From the NCBI GenBank assembly GCA_041397765.1, contig JAWKWA010000014.1, positions 34,771-98,770 on the forward strand: a stretch of 64,000 bases of DNA, read 5' to 3'. This DNA comes from JAWKWA01 sp041397765. GTDB lineage: Bacteria > Pseudomonadota > Alphaproteobacteria > Rhizobiales > Hyphomicrobiaceae. Numbering within the stretch: position 1 is the first letter of the stretch; every line of letters starts with the position of its first letter. This document shows positions 42,617 through 51,785 of the stretch, in pieces. The translations under genes were made by a program, and so were the position numbers. Under the pieces are notes generated by a model. That model did not search any database, was not told the origin of the DNA, and saw nothing but the letters and a program-made list of their open reading frames with translations.

Positions 42617-44278
42617 TCAGCGCTGCGCCGTCCGCCAGTCGGGATGGATCCAGGGCTTCAGGTTGGAGGCCGGCAGCGGGTCGCGGCCGAGGATGTGATC
42701 GGCCGCCTTCTCGCCGGTCATGATCGAGGGCGCGTTCAGATTGCCGTTGGTGACGCGCGGGAAGATCGAGCTGTCGGCGACGCGCAGGGCGTCGACGCCG
42801 ATGACCCGCAAGGCGGGATCGACGACGGCTTGGGGATCGTCGGCGGCCCCCATCCGGCACGAGCCGCAGGGGTGGTACGCGCTTTCGACATGCTCGCGCA
42901 CGAAGCCGTCGATCTCGTCGTCGGACCTGACATCGGCGCCAGGCTTGATCTCGCTCTCGAAATAGGGCGCGAGGGCTTTCTGCTCGAAGATCTCGCGGGT
43001 GAGGCGGATGCAGGTGCGGAAGTCGGCGCGGTCGTCGGGATGCTCCAGATAGTTGAAGAGGATCGAGGGGGCTTCGCGCGGGTCGACCGATTTCAGTGCG
43101 ATGCGGCCGCGCGACTTTGCCCGCATCGGGCCGACATGGACCTGGAAGCCATGGCCGAGCGCGGCGAGCTTGCCGTCGTAGCGCACGGCGGCGGGCAGGA
43201 AGTGATACTGGATGTCGGGATATTCGACGCCGGCGCGAGAACGGATGAAGCCGCAGGATTCGAAATGGTTGGTGGTGCCGAGGCCGCGCCGGAGGAACAG
43301 CCATTCCGCACCGATCAGCGCCTTGGAAAAGAGGTTGAGCTTGCTGTTGAGCGAGACGGGCGCGCGGCAGGCCGCCTGCATGTAGATCTCGGCGTGGTCG
43401 TGCAGATTGCGGCCGACGCCGGGGCGGTCGGCGAGAACGGGAATGCCGAAGGCCGACAATTCCGCGGCCGGCCCGATGCCTGACAGGAGCAGGAGCTTGG
43501 GCGAGTTGATCGAGGAGGCGGCGAGGATGACCTCGCGGCGCGCCTTGACGAACGAGACCTGACCGACGCGCTCGATCTCGACGCCCTTGGCACGGCGGCC
43601 GTCGAACAGGATGCGGCGGGCGAGGCCCTTGACGACACGGACATTGCCACGGGCGATCGCCGGCTTCAGATAGGCGTTGGCGGCGGACCATCGGCGGCCC
43701 TTGTGGACCGTCATCTCCATGGCGCCGAAGCCTTCCTGGCGCTCGCCATTGTAGTCGGCCGTCACGCCGTAGCCGGCCTCGCGGCCTGCCTCGATGAAGG
43801 CGTTGTAGAGCGGGTTGCGCATGCGGCCGCGGCGGACATGCAAGGGGCCATCGGTGCCCCGCCAGCCGGCCTCGCCGCCGTGCGATGTCTCCATCCGCTT
43901 GAAATAGGGCAGGACGTGGCGGTAGCCCCAGCCGCTCGCCCCTTGCGCCTCCCAGTGGTCGAAATCGCAGGCATGGCCGCGGACATAGACCATGCCGTTG
44001 ATCGAGGAGGAGCCGCCGATCACCTTGCCGCGCGGTGTGACGAGCCGGCGTCCACCCAGATGGGGCTCGGGATCGGATTTGAAGCCCCAGTCGTAGAGCG
44101 GCATGTTCATCGGATAGGAGAGAGCCGATGGCATCTGGATGAGGGGGCCGGCATCGGAGCCGCCGAACTCGATGACGATCACCGAGTTGCGTCCGTCCTC
44201 GCCCAGCCGATAGGCCGTCGCACAGCCGGCCGAGCCTGCGCCGACGATCACATAGTCCGCCTCGAGTGCGCCCGTCAT
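42617..44278 (-). CDS. betA: Choline dehydrogenase-like GMC oxidoreductase
   Basis: A 553-residue FAD-dependent GMC oxidoreductase, the length of BetA. It has the ADP-binding motif YVIVGAGSAGCATA, the GMC signatures RGKVIGGSSSINGMVYVRG and ASSINSPKLLLLSGIG, and the active-site pair ESAYHPCGSCRMG (His) and NGNLNAPSIM. BetA oxidises choline to betaine aldehyde at the membrane. The sequence is close to BetA throughout (PVSLNSKLNLF, NHFESCGFIRSR, YPDIQYHFLP). It overlaps betI by 4 bases and so is regulated with it. No betaine aldehyde dehydrogenase (betB) is in the window; a related alcohol substrate is possible. Confidence 0.9.
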   Translation of the reverse strand: MTGALEADYVIVGAGSAGCATAYRLGEDGRNSVIVIEFGGSDAGPLIQMPSALSYPMNMPLYDWGFKSDPEPHLGGRRLVTPRGKVIGGSSSINGMVYVRGHACDFDHWEAQGASGWGYRHVLPYFKRMETSHGGEAGWRGTDGPLHVRRGRMRNPLYNAFIEAGREAGYGVTADYNGERQEGFGAMEMTVHKGRRWSAANAYLKPAIARGNVRVVKGLARRILFDGRRAKGVEIERVGQVSFVKARREVILAASSINSPKLLLLSGIGPAAELSAFGIPVLADRPGVGRNLHDHAEIYMQAACRAPVSLNSKLNLFSKALIGAEWLFLRRGLGTTNHFESCGFIRSRAGVEYPDIQYHFLPAAVRYDGKLAALGHGFQVHVGPMRAKSRGRIALKSVDPREAPSILFNYLEHPDDRADFRTCIRLTREIFEQKALAPYFESEIKPGADVRSDDEIDGFVREHVESAYHPCGSCRMGAADDPQAVVDPALRVIGVDALRVADSSIFPRVTNGNLNAPSIMTGEKAADHILGRDPLPASNLKPWIHPDWRTAQR

Positions 44279-44955
44279 CCTCCGCCCCTCCCCACGACGC
44301 GATGTCCCCGCGGCCGTCCTTGATCGGCGGCCGGCTGCCACTCCTGATCGGGAACCGCCCGAGCCTGTCCGGTCCGGTTCTCGATCAGCATCCATATGCT
44401 GCGCTCGACGGTCGAGGCCGCCGCCTCGGCGCCTGGATGCTCACCGCTCAGCGCGTAGTGCAGCCACTGGCCGTCGATGAGCACGGCGATCAATTGCGCG
44501 AGATCCTGTGCTGCCTCGCGCTCGAGCCCGAGCTGCAGGAGCACGCTCCTCAGATTGCTGCCGAGCCGGCGCTGATAGATGCGCCAGAGATGGGCGGCAG
44601 CCGGCGAGGCGGGGACCTGCATGTAGAAGGCGAGCCAGGCCGAGATCAGGCTCGGCTGGAGCTGGGAGCGGGCGAAATTGCCGCGAACGAGCGCGCTCAG
44701 CCGCGCTTCGGCGGTCTCGGCCTGGCGCAGGCGCGTGACGACCTCCTCGCCGAGCAGGCGGAAGAGATGGCGCATGGCGGCGGCGAGAAGCTGCTCCTTG
44801 GAGCCGAAATAGTGATGCGCGAGGCCATAGGAGACGCCGGCGCGCCGGGCGATCTCGGCGACCGTGACCCCGCAATAGCCTTCGGCATGAATGGCCTCGA
44901 TGGCCGCGCCGATCAGCGCACGGCGCCTGACCGGCTCCATTCCCGTTCTCGCCAT
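44275..44955 (-). CDS. betI: TetR-family regulator, BetI-like
   Basis: A 226-residue regulator with a TetR N-terminal HTH: VRRRALIGAAIEAIHAEGYCGVTVAEIARRAGVSYGLAHHYFGSKEQLL, opening with the RTGMEPVRR sequence characteristic of BetI. BetI represses choline-to-betaine genes and is released by choline. The C-terminal 25 residues (a basic tail) exceed the usual ~195-residue length and arise because the frame runs into the betA start. The ATG at 44955 is preferred to the longer frame. A candidate operator lies 35 bases upstream (44990-45011). Confidence 0.88.
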   Translation of the reverse strand: MARTGMEPVRRRALIGAAIEAIHAEGYCGVTVAEIARRAGVSYGLAHHYFGSKEQLLAAAMRHLFRLLGEEVVTRLRQAETAEARLSALVRGNFARSQLQPSLISAWLAFYMQVPASPAAAHLWRIYQRRLGSNLRSVLLQLGLEREAAQDLAQLIAVLIDGQWLHYALSGEHPGAEAAASTVERSIWMLIENRTGQARAVPDQEWQPAADQGRPRGHRVVGRGGG

Positions 44956-44989
44956 GGCCCGTTCCTCATCGAATGGGCCAGGATAAGAA

Positions 44990-45011
44990 TGATTGACTGA
45001 CGGATCAATCA
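44990..45011. promoter_or_regulatory. Candidate BetI operator
   Basis: The 22-bp sequence has perfect 7-bp outer arms, TGATTGA and TCAATCA, separated by 8 bases, in the betI leader. BetI sites in other proteobacteria have the same ATTGA/TCAAT character, so autoregulation of betI-betA is likely. Confidence 0.6.
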
Positions 45012-45378
45012 AAAAGAAACGCCGTGCCGGTCGGGGTTTTCGACGCGCCGAGGAGTGGCGTCCGAGGTCGGGCAGGCGGGGCCGGCCGGGACCCTCAAGG
45101 CGTGGAGCGGGCCATGACCTCGCCTCGACCGACCTGCACGCTGCAGTTGCGGCCGGCCGTGTCGGACCGTTCCCGCTAGCGGTCGGACAGGGAGAAGGGC
45201 GCGCAGCGCCGGTATGATGGCGGGCGAAATCCAGGGCACCGCCCACCACCGGTCCGATCGACGCGTGGCACGCTCGGCGGACGCGCCGGAGATGCGGGGG
45301 CATTCGGGGCCGGGGGCATGCGGAACCGTCGGCCTTCAGGCGTCGTGGCGGGCAGGCGGGGAGCGCCGCCTTGGCGGT
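45012..45378. other. Intergenic region upstream of betI
   Basis: A 367-base stretch between the betI promoter and the end of the YqgE gene. The first 60 bases probably contain the betI promoter; the rest shows no ORF or clear structure. Confidence 0.4.
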
Positions 45379-45984
45379 TCAGGCGTGACCGGCCTCGCTC
45401 GCCAGGAAGCTCGGATCGATGCCGATGCGCGACAGTGCCTCGTCGTATTTCTCGTCGAGATCGACGCCGAAAACGAGATCGGGATCGGCCGGGCAATGCA
45501 GCCAGCCATTGGCCTGGATCTCGCTTTCGAGCTGGCCCGCACCCCAGCCGGAATAGCCGAGCGCCAGAATGGCGTGACGGGGTCCGTTGCCGCCGGCGAT
45601 CGCCTTCAGGATGTCGAGCGTCGCGGTCAGCGAGACCTCGTCGTCGATGACGAGCGTGCTGTCGGGGGCATTGTAGTCGGAGCTGTGCAGCACGAAGCCG
45701 CGTCCCTGCTCGACGGGACCGCCGACATGGACGGGCATGCTGTCGCCCGGCTCGTCGTCATCGCCGAGCGGCGTCTCGATGCTGAGCTGCTCGAGCAGTT
45801 GCTCGAAGGATATGTGCTTGGCCTCCTTGTTGATGATGAGGCCCATGGCCCCTTCGGAGGAGTGGGCGCACATGTAGATCACCGTGCGGGCGAAACGCCT
45901 GTCGGTCATCGTCGGCATGGCGACAAGGAGCTGGCCTTCGAGATAGCCCTTGTCTCTGGAGGCGGATTTCCGGTTGATCGGCAT
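45379..45984 (-). CDS. YqgE/AlgH family protein
   Basis: A 201-residue protein of the UPF0301 (YqgE/AlgH) family: EGQLLVAMPTMTDRRFARTVIYMCAHSSEGAMGLIINK at the N terminus, HVGGPVEQGRGFVLHS in the middle, and FLALGYSGWGAGQLE-like (AILALGYSGWGAGQLESEIQANGW) later. The biochemical role is unknown; AlgH was linked to alginate regulation in Pseudomonas. It diverges from the DsbD-like gene, an arrangement common in rhizobia. Confidence 0.95.
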   Translation of the reverse strand: MPINRKSASRDKGYLEGQLLVAMPTMTDRRFARTVIYMCAHSSEGAMGLIINKEAKHISFEQLLEQLSIETPLGDDDEPGDSMPVHVGGPVEQGRGFVLHSSDYNAPDSTLVIDDEVSLTATLDILKAIAGGNGPRHAILALGYSGWGAGQLESEIQANGWLHCPADPDLVFGVDLDEKYDEALSRIGIDPSFLASEAGHA

Positions 45985-46200
45985 TGCGACAGACTACAGG
46001 CTCGGGTGCTTCGGTGTGAAGTGAGAGTTTCGTCGGCGGACGATCCGGCTTGCCGTGGCGTGCGGGACCCGGGCGAGGATGTCACCGGCCCGTGATTTGC
46101 CTTGGTGGCGACACCATGCTCGCTCATGCGCTCTGGGACCTCGTCCGGCAGATGCGGGTGCGGGGCCGGCGGGCAACATGGCATTTCGGAGGCAGAGGCG

Positions 46201-47103
46201 ATGGCCGCATGGAGCCGTTTCATCGTTGGCAGAGGAGACGGGCGAGGGGCCGCAAGGGGCTTCACGCTCGGACTTGGCTGCACGATCCTTGCCATGCTGA
46301 CAGCCGTCCCGGCCGGCGCCGGCACGCTCGAGACGCCCTGGACCGACGGCGAAGGGGCGAGGGCACGGCTGATCGCCTCGAGCGTCATCGGTCCCGACGG
46401 CCGGCCGCTCCTGCTGGCCGGCCTTCAGATCGAGCTCGACGAGGGCTGGAAGACCTACTGGCGGACCCCCGGCGACGACGGCGGCATGCCGCCCGAGCTC
46501 GACTGGGACATGTCGCGCAATCTCAGCTCGGTCGAGGCGCTCTATCCCGCACCCGGTCGCTTCAAGGGCATCATGGGCTATGCGATCGGCTACAAGCACG
46601 CCGTCGTCCTGCCTTTCGTGCTCGATCCGGCCTCGACCGACCGGGAGGTGACGTTTCATCTCGGCGTCGTCTATGGCGTCTGCAAGGATATCTGTGTGCC
46701 GAAGGAAGCCGAGCTCGCCGTGGCGCTGAAGCCGGGCGAGACGGCCTCGCCCGAGATCCGCCGGGTGCTCGAGGAGGCCTATGCGGCGGTGCCGGCACGG
46801 GGCGGAAAGGGCGACGGACTACCGGAACTGGTGTCGTCCCGGCGGGTCGAGGCCGAGGGCGGTCCCGCGCTCGAGCTGGTGGCGCGCTATCCGGCCGGCT
46901 CCGAGGGGGCCGACCTGTTCGTCGAGGCGGTCGATTTCAGCTATGTGCCGGTGCCCGAGAAAGTCGCGAGCGAGGGCGACACCGTCACCTATCGCGTCGA
47001 TCTGTCGAAGGCCGACGAGCCGGCAGCCGAGCCGGGCGCGCGGTTGCGGGTCACCATGGTGAGCGGGACAGGTGGCCGCGAGGTGGCATTGAAAGCGCCC
47101 TGA
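46201..47103 (+). CDS. DsbD alpha-domain-like (thiol-disulfide) periplasmic protein
   Basis: A 300-residue exported protein with a signal peptide (FTLGLGCTILAMLTAVPAGAG). The mature domain resembles the N-terminal domain of DsbD (PF11412): LQIELDEGWKTYWRTPGDDGGMPPELDW, then VVYGVCKDICVPKEAEL. The two cysteines in C-x-x-x-C are where DsbD-alpha has its redox pair. There are no transmembrane or thioredoxin domains, so it would be a stand-alone periplasmic acceptor. The start at 46201 follows GGAGG. Neighbours are YqgE (divergent) and a peroxiredoxin (downstream). Confidence 0.85.
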   Translation: MAAWSRFIVGRGDGRGAARGFTLGLGCTILAMLTAVPAGAGTLETPWTDGEGARARLIASSVIGPDGRPLLLAGLQIELDEGWKTYWRTPGDDGGMPPELDWDMSRNLSSVEALYPAPGRFKGIMGYAIGYKHAVVLPFVLDPASTDREVTFHLGVVYGVCKDICVPKEAELAVALKPGETASPEIRRVLEEAYAAVPARGGKGDGLPELVSSRRVEAEGGPALELVARYPAGSEGADLFVEAVDFSYVPVPEKVASEGDTVTYRVDLSKADEPAAEPGARLRVTMVSGTGGREVALKAP

Positions 47104-47271
47104 TCCGATCTGAACCAATCGTCACCGAGAGGCGTTATCGTTCTGGCGCCGACGGCGGCGATTGCCTCGCGGGCTGGGCACGGCTACCAAGCATAGGGTG
47201 CCAACACACCGGCAAGGGGCGACCGTCGCGCGCGAGACGGCTGCGCGATTCATGACACGAGGAGACAGGTG

Positions 47272-47757
47272 ATGACGATTGCTGTCGGCGAGCGACTGCC
47301 CGATCAGACGTTCAAGATCATGAAGGGTGGCCAGCCGGCCGATGTCCGTACCAGCGCGATCTTCGCGGGACGGACCGTCGCGCTGTTCGCCGTGCCCGGC
47401 GCTTACACGCCGACCTGCCATCTGAAGCACCTGCCGGGCTTCCTCGCCAATGTCGACGCCTTCAAGCAGAAGGGTGTCGACGAGGTCGCCTGCACCTCGG
47501 TCAACGACATCTTCGTGCTGACGCAATGGGCCAAGGATACCGGCTCCGACGGACGCATCCTGATGCTGGCGGACGGCGGCGGTGCGTTTGCCAAGGCGAT
47601 CGGCATGGATCTCGACCTTGGTGCCTTCGGCCTCGGCCTGCGCTCCAAGCGCTACGCGATGCTCGTCAAGGACGGCGTGGTGGCGGCGCTGAACATCGAG
47701 GAGAATGCCGGCGTCGCGGATGTGTCGAGCGCCGAGCGACTGCTGGAGGCGCTCTGA
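47272..47757 (+). CDS. Peroxiredoxin, Prx5/hybrid type
   Basis: A 161-residue thiol peroxidase of the Prx5 subgroup, reducing hydrogen and organic peroxides. The peroxidatic Cys is in AVPGAYTPTCHLKHLPGF (residue about 48), and ARG/CTSVNDIFVLTQW and LGLRSKRYAMLV follow the family. No second (resolving) Cys in the usual C-terminal place is evident, so it would depend on glutathione/glutaredoxin. The ATG at 47272 has GGAG 7 bases upstream; the GTG one codon earlier is less likely. Confidence 0.95.
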   Translation: MTIAVGERLPDQTFKIMKGGQPADVRTSAIFAGRTVALFAVPGAYTPTCHLKHLPGFLANVDAFKQKGVDEVACTSVNDIFVLTQWAKDTGSDGRILMLADGGGAFAKAIGMDLDLGAFGLGLRSKRYAMLVKDGVVAALNIEENAGVADVSSAERLLEAL

Positions 47758-47800
47758 GGAAAGGCCCGGGCCGGCTCGCTCCGGCCCGCATATCCTCCGA

Positions 47801-47848
47801 CCGACATAGCTTCGGACCGACATGATTTCGGCCCGGCATAGCCTTGGC
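47801..47848 (+). repeat. Three degenerate 16-bp tandem units
   Basis: ACCGACATAGCTTCGG (47801-47816), ACCGACATGATTTCGG (47817-47832) and CCCGGCATAGCCTTGG (47833-47848) lie head to tail in the gap between the convergent peroxiredoxin and hydratase genes. Confidence 0.7.
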
Positions 47849-47889
47849 CGGTCCCCCACCTGCCTGTCTCGGCTGGAAGAGCGGTTGCC

Positions 47890-48717
47890 TCAGGGCTCGA
47901 TCGTTGCGACGACGGTGCCGAGACCGGCGAAGCTCGCCTCGGCACGCCGGGCGCCAGGGATGCGGATGCCAGGCGAGATCGAGCCGAGCATCACCACCAT
48001 GCCGGTCTCAAGCGGTGTGCCGCGCGAGGCGGCGAGATCGGCGACGAAGGCGAGCGAGGCGAGCGGATGGCCGAGGATGTCGGTGGCGACGCCCTCGAAC
48101 GCGATCTCGCCGTCGATCCTGATCTCGCCCGGCATGGCTGCCGGGTCGGCGAGGAGATCGGGGGACATCTCGGCTCCGAGCACGGCGCCGGCGGAGAAGA
48201 AATCGTCCGCGACGAGTGCGCCGGTGCCGACGGCCCTGAAATCCGCGAAGCGGCGCTCCACGGTCTCCATCGCAACCATCGCCGCCCCGACGGCCGGGCG
48301 GACGCTCTCGACCGTGTGGCCGCCGTCGCGCGCGGGGACGGGCGCCTTCAGGCGGACGGCGATCTCGCATTCGAAGCCGAGCTGGCAGAAATCCTGCTCC
48401 CTCAGATGGCAGCCCGAGGCCCGCACCGAATTGCGATAGAGCGTGCCGGCGCAGGGATGGGGAATGCCGAGCGCGGCCATCATCGCCGGCGATGTCGAGC
48501 CGACCTTCCAGCCGACCATGGAACCGAAACCTCCCGCCTCGAGCAGCGGCCGGGCGGCCTCCTGAATGGCATAGCCGTCCTCGAGCGAGAGCGGCCGGGC
48601 GCCGTCGGGCAACGCCTCGATCGGCGGGGCGAGACCGTTCCGCCTCAGACGCATGTCGGCGATGAAGCGGGCGGCGCGGGTGATCGCGTCGGGGGCGAGA
48701 GAAGATCGAGGGGCCAT
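47890..48717 (-). CDS. 2-keto-4-pentenoate hydratase/fumarylacetoacetase-family protein
   Basis: A 275-residue protein of the MhpD-type FAH superfamily: GYAIQEAARPLL, SMVGWKVGSTSPAMMAALGI, CQLGFECEIAVRLKAPVP (acidic metal ligands E-x-E), and a C-terminal VVMLGSISPGIRIPGARRAEASF. Typical members hydrate 2-hydroxypenta-2,4-dienoate to 4-hydroxy-2-oxovalerate in aromatic catabolism. No other meta-cleavage genes are present. It is the last gene of a five-gene minus-strand run that begins with the amino-alcohol SDR and kinase. The start may be 48717 or ATG 48738. Confidence 0.85.
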   Translation of the reverse strand: MAPRSSLAPDAITRAARFIADMRLRRNGLAPPIEALPDGARPLSLEDGYAIQEAARPLLEAGGFGSMVGWKVGSTSPAMMAALGIPHPCAGTLYRNSVRASGCHLREQDFCQLGFECEIAVRLKAPVPARDGGHTVESVRPAVGAAMVAMETVERRFADFRAVGTGALVADDFFSAGAVLGAEMSPDLLADPAAMPGEIRIDGEIAFEGVATDILGHPLASLAFVADLAASRGTPLETGMVVMLGSISPGIRIPGARRAEASFAGLGTVVATIEP

Positions 48718-48743
48718 CGGAGTCACCAAGGAGTGCATGCCCG

Positions 48744-49517
48744 TCAGGGCGCCATGATGTGAACCTCGTCGCCGACGGCGATCCCGCCGCCCTCGGCCAC
48801 CGTGGCATAGACGCCGAAATCCGAGTGGCCGAAGCTGCGCTCGAGGGCCTGCGGGATGGCGAGATCGCGCGTGGCGGTCTCGGGATCGACATTGGTCGCT
48901 TCGCAGCGGCTGGTCGGCGCGAAGACCGAGAGCCGGGCCGAACCTATCGCGAGCGTCGATCCGACGAGGCGCTGCTCGGCGAAGGGCGGCAGGCCGTCGA
49001 CATGGATATTGGCGCGGAAGCGGCGCGGATCGAGCGGGCGGTCCAGCATGCGGGCAAGCTCGCGCACCGAGGCGAGGTTGACGATGTGCACGCATTTCTC
49101 GATCGTGTCGGAGAAGGAATGGCCCGCGGCGTGGACGATGCGGGGGGCGCCGCGCAGATCCGCCTTCATGTAGGCGGCGAGGAACTGCTCGATCATCTGG
49201 CGGCCAAGACGCGTGCCGAGATCGCCGCGAGCGACCTGCTTGCCGGCGCGATAGACCGCCAGGATGGCGGTGTCCGGGTCGAGATGGATCTGAAGCGTCG
49301 CCAGCCGCTCGTTGCGCATCAACATCAGGAAGTTGATCTTCGGCAGGTGGCGCGGCTCATCGGGGTCGAAGCGGCCCGGCCCGTTCTCGACCGCATAGGC
49401 GCGATCGAGCGGGAAGGTCTCGCCCGCCTCGAGCACGACGCGCTCGAGCGCCTCGCCCGAGAAACCCTTCAGGGGATAGCGGAACAGGCCGGCGAGATGC
49501 GGCTGGTCGTCGGACAC
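48744..49517 (-). CDS. MOSC domain protein
   Basis: A 257-residue protein with an N-terminal MOSC_N beta-barrel (AGLFRYPLKGFSGEALERVVLEAGETFPLDRAYAVENG) and a C-terminal MOSC domain ending LAIGSARLSVFAPTSRCEATNVDPETATRD; the Cys in TSRCEATN is the sulfur-carrying position. MOSC proteins (YcbX, YiiM) transfer electrons to or bind molybdenum cofactor and reduce N-hydroxylated compounds. A GTG at 49517 gives a compact start; a TTG at 49532 overlaps the AraC stop. No ferredoxin domain is fused. Confidence 0.88.
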   Translation of the reverse strand: MSDDQPHLAGLFRYPLKGFSGEALERVVLEAGETFPLDRAYAVENGPGRFDPDEPRHLPKINFLMLMRNERLATLQIHLDPDTAILAVYRAGKQVARGDLGTRLGRQMIEQFLAAYMKADLRGAPRIVHAAGHSFSDTIEKCVHIVNLASVRELARMLDRPLDPRRFRANIHVDGLPPFAEQRLVGSTLAIGSARLSVFAPTSRCEATNVDPETATRDLAIPQALERSFGHSDFGVYATVAEGGGIAVGDEVHIMAP

Positions 49518-49528
49518 GTCGGGCTCGC

Positions 49529-50596
49529 TCAAGAGGACCAGAGCCGGGTCCGCACCGTGCGGGGCGATTCCCCCGTCCAGCGGCGAACGGCGCGGCTGAA
49601 GGCCGAAAGCTCCGAATAACCGAGCAGGAAGGCGATCTCGGAGAGCGGAAGCTGGCGCTGGCGCATATAGGCGAAGGCGAGGTCGCGGCGCGTCTCCTCG
49701 ACGAGTTCGCGGTAGCTGTGGCCTTCGGCGGCGAGCTCGCGCTGGATGGTACCCGGTGACAGTCGCAGCCGGGCGGCGACATCCTCGAGCTGAGGATAGC
49801 CGGAGGCGAGCAGCGCGCGAATGGCGGTGCGGACGCGCTGGCCGAGACTGGCAGGCGCATCGTGGCGGCGCGAGAGCTGCTCGAGGCACGAGCGCATGGT
49901 CGCCATCAGGCGGGGATCGCGCGCCGGCATGGGCCGGGCCATCAGCTCGCTGCGGAAGACGAGGGCGTTGGTCGGCCGCGAGAAGAACACCGGGGCTGCG
50001 AAGGCGTTCTCGTGCTCGCGCCAGCTCTCGGGCTCGGGATGCTCGAAGTGCACCTCCTCGAGCGGACAGGCGGGCCCCAGGCACTCGCGCATCAGGTTGC
50101 GGAACATGCCGAGCGAGAGTTCGGCGTCCTGGCGGCGGTCGAGGATCGCAGGTGCCTCGATCTGGTATTCGAGGCGGACGAGGCCGTCGCGGGTGCGCTC
50201 GAGGCGCATGACGGAAGATTCCTGGTGGTAGGGAAAGAGCTCGACCAGCGTCTCGAGCGCGCTGCCGAGCGTCGGCGCCGAGACGGCTGCATAACCCCAT
50301 AGGCCAAGGTCGCGCGGCTCGAACTGCTGGCCGAACCACAGGCCGAAATTGCCGTTCTGGGTGCGCGTGGCGGCCTCCTCGAAGAGACCGCAATAGGCGT
50401 TGAGGCTGAGCTTCAGGGTCGGCTCGCCGGCCATGTCGGGGGCGATGCCGGCATTGCCGAAGATGTCGTCGACATCGCCGCCCTGGCGCTCGATGAAGCC
50501 GACGAGGCCGGTGGCGGCCGAGGCGAGCACGGCGGGAGCGTGGGCAGGCGCCACAGCACTCGCGTCACCTTCCTCGATCTGCCACATCCCGGTCAT
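49529..50596 (-). CDS. AraC-family transcriptional regulator
   Basis: A 355-residue regulator with an N-terminal Arabinose_bd-type ligand-binding domain (PF12625; LGLWGYAAVSAPTLGSALETLVELFPYHQES) and a C-terminal AraC/XylS double HTH: YPQLEDVAARLRLSPGTIQRELAAEGHSYRELVEETRRDLAFAYMRQ, then LPLSEIAFLLGYSELSAFSRAVRRWTG. It lies between the kinase and MOSC genes of the microcompartment region and is the obvious candidate regulator for it. A pair of identical 9-bp direct repeats 21 bp apart is found in the divergent control region (52782-52811). The GTG at 50608 or ATG at 50596 may start translation. Confidence 0.88.
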   Translation of the reverse strand: MTGMWQIEEGDASAVAPAHAPAVLASAATGLVGFIERQGGDVDDIFGNAGIAPDMAGEPTLKLSLNAYCGLFEEAATRTQNGNFGLWFGQQFEPRDLGLWGYAAVSAPTLGSALETLVELFPYHQESSVMRLERTRDGLVRLEYQIEAPAILDRRQDAELSLGMFRNLMRECLGPACPLEEVHFEHPEPESWREHENAFAAPVFFSRPTNALVFRSELMARPMPARDPRLMATMRSCLEQLSRRHDAPASLGQRVRTAIRALLASGYPQLEDVAARLRLSPGTIQRELAAEGHSYRELVEETRRDLAFAYMRQRQLPLSEIAFLLGYSELSAFSRAVRRWTGESPRTVRTRLWSS

Positions 50597-50693
50597 CCCG
50601 TCAGTCACCCGCCCTGGTCGGCCCGAGCGAGCGAGTGTTGCATGGGGTGTCCGGCAGGATCAAGCACGGTGCGCGCGCCGCGCGCCCTGAAGG

Positions 50694-51785
50694 TTACCCG
50701 AAGAGACGGCGCCAGAAGCCGGGGCGCCGGGCGGGAGCCGGGCCTGCGGCGCTCGGGCCGGACGATCTTGCAGCGGCGCCATCGCCGAAGCGGGCGAGAT
50801 AGTCCTCGCAAAGCCCGACAGTGTCGTTGGTGTAGGCGACGCCCATCGACTGGGCGAGCTCGGTCTCGGAATGGGAGCCGATCCAGGCGACGAGCAGAAG
50901 ACGGCGCAGCATGACGAAGGTCGGAATCTCGGCCTCGTCCTCGGCCGGGAGGGGGCGCACCCGGCGATAGCCGCGGACCCAGGCGGCGAGCAGCTCGGGC
51001 ACCTCGGGCTGATGCTCGAAGAAGGAGACGGTCGTCGCGCAGTCGTAGAGCAGCCAGGAGAAGCCGCAATCGTCGAAGTCGATGACCTTCACGCGACCGC
51101 CATCGACGAGCAGATTGGCGAGACGCATGTCGCAATGGATGAGGCCGAAGCGGTTCCGTGCCTTGCCGAAGCGCTGAAGGCGCCGGTCGATGAGCGCGAC
51201 CGTCTCGCCGAACAGACGCTCCTTGTCGGGCGTCAGGCCCATGCCGTGGCGCCAGCTCCCCCAATGCGGCTTGTCGCCGAGGCTCGTCTCGAAGTCCCAG
51301 GTCAGGCGCTCGAAACCTGCGGGCTTCTTCCAGCCGGCGACATGGGCGTGCATGCGGGCGGCGGTCTCGCCGAGCATCTCGAAGCCGGCGACGTCGTTCT
51401 GCGAAGGCTCCGCCCCCTCCTCCCACTCGAACAGCACGACATTGCGCGGGCGAGGCAGTCCGTCATGGGAGACCGACTGGATGAGCGCGCCGTCGCGGCC
51501 GCGGACCGGGGAGGGCGTGACGACGGCGCCGTCGGCCTTCAGCGCCATGGCCCAGGCGAGCTCGGAGGCGATGGCGTTGTGCGAATGATAGCCCTCGCGA
51601 TGAACACGGAGCGCCCAACGCGCACTGCTGCCGGGCGCCTCGACCTTGTAGGTGGCGTTCTCGGAGAGATTGATCAGGCGCGCCGTCGCGCCCTTCGGCA
51701 GATCGTAGCGGGCGAGCGCGGCGCCGGCCAGCGCCTCGAGGCGGGAAAGCTGCTCCTCGTGGCCGAGCTGCTCGAACGCTGCCAT
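50694..51785 (-). CDS. Aminoglycoside phosphotransferase-type kinase (amino-alcohol kinase candidate)
   Basis: A 363-residue protein of the APH/choline kinase/homoserine kinase II superfamily. Visible features are INLSENATYKVEAP (nucleotide-binding region), the catalytic FGLIHCDMRLANLL (usual HGDLHxxN) and KVIDFDDCGFSWLLYD (metal-binding Asp). A Pro/Ala-rich linker leads to a basic amphipathic tail, PGFWRRLFG, like an encapsulation peptide. RMM-type microcompartment loci encode a kinase of this family that phosphorylates 1-amino-2-propanol. A perfect GGGAGG site precedes the ATG. The SDR gene is upstream, the AraC gene downstream. Confidence 0.82.
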   Translation of the reverse strand: MAAFEQLGHEEQLSRLEALAGAALARYDLPKGATARLINLSENATYKVEAPGSSARWALRVHREGYHSHNAIASELAWAMALKADGAVVTPSPVRGRDGALIQSVSHDGLPRPRNVVLFEWEEGAEPSQNDVAGFEMLGETAARMHAHVAGWKKPAGFERLTWDFETSLGDKPHWGSWRHGMGLTPDKERLFGETVALIDRRLQRFGKARNRFGLIHCDMRLANLLVDGGRVKVIDFDDCGFSWLLYDCATTVSFFEHQPEVPELLAAWVRGYRRVRPLPAEDEAEIPTFVMLRRLLLVAWIGSHSETELAQSMGVAYTNDTVGLCEDYLARFGDGAAARSSGPSAAGPAPARRPGFWRRLFG

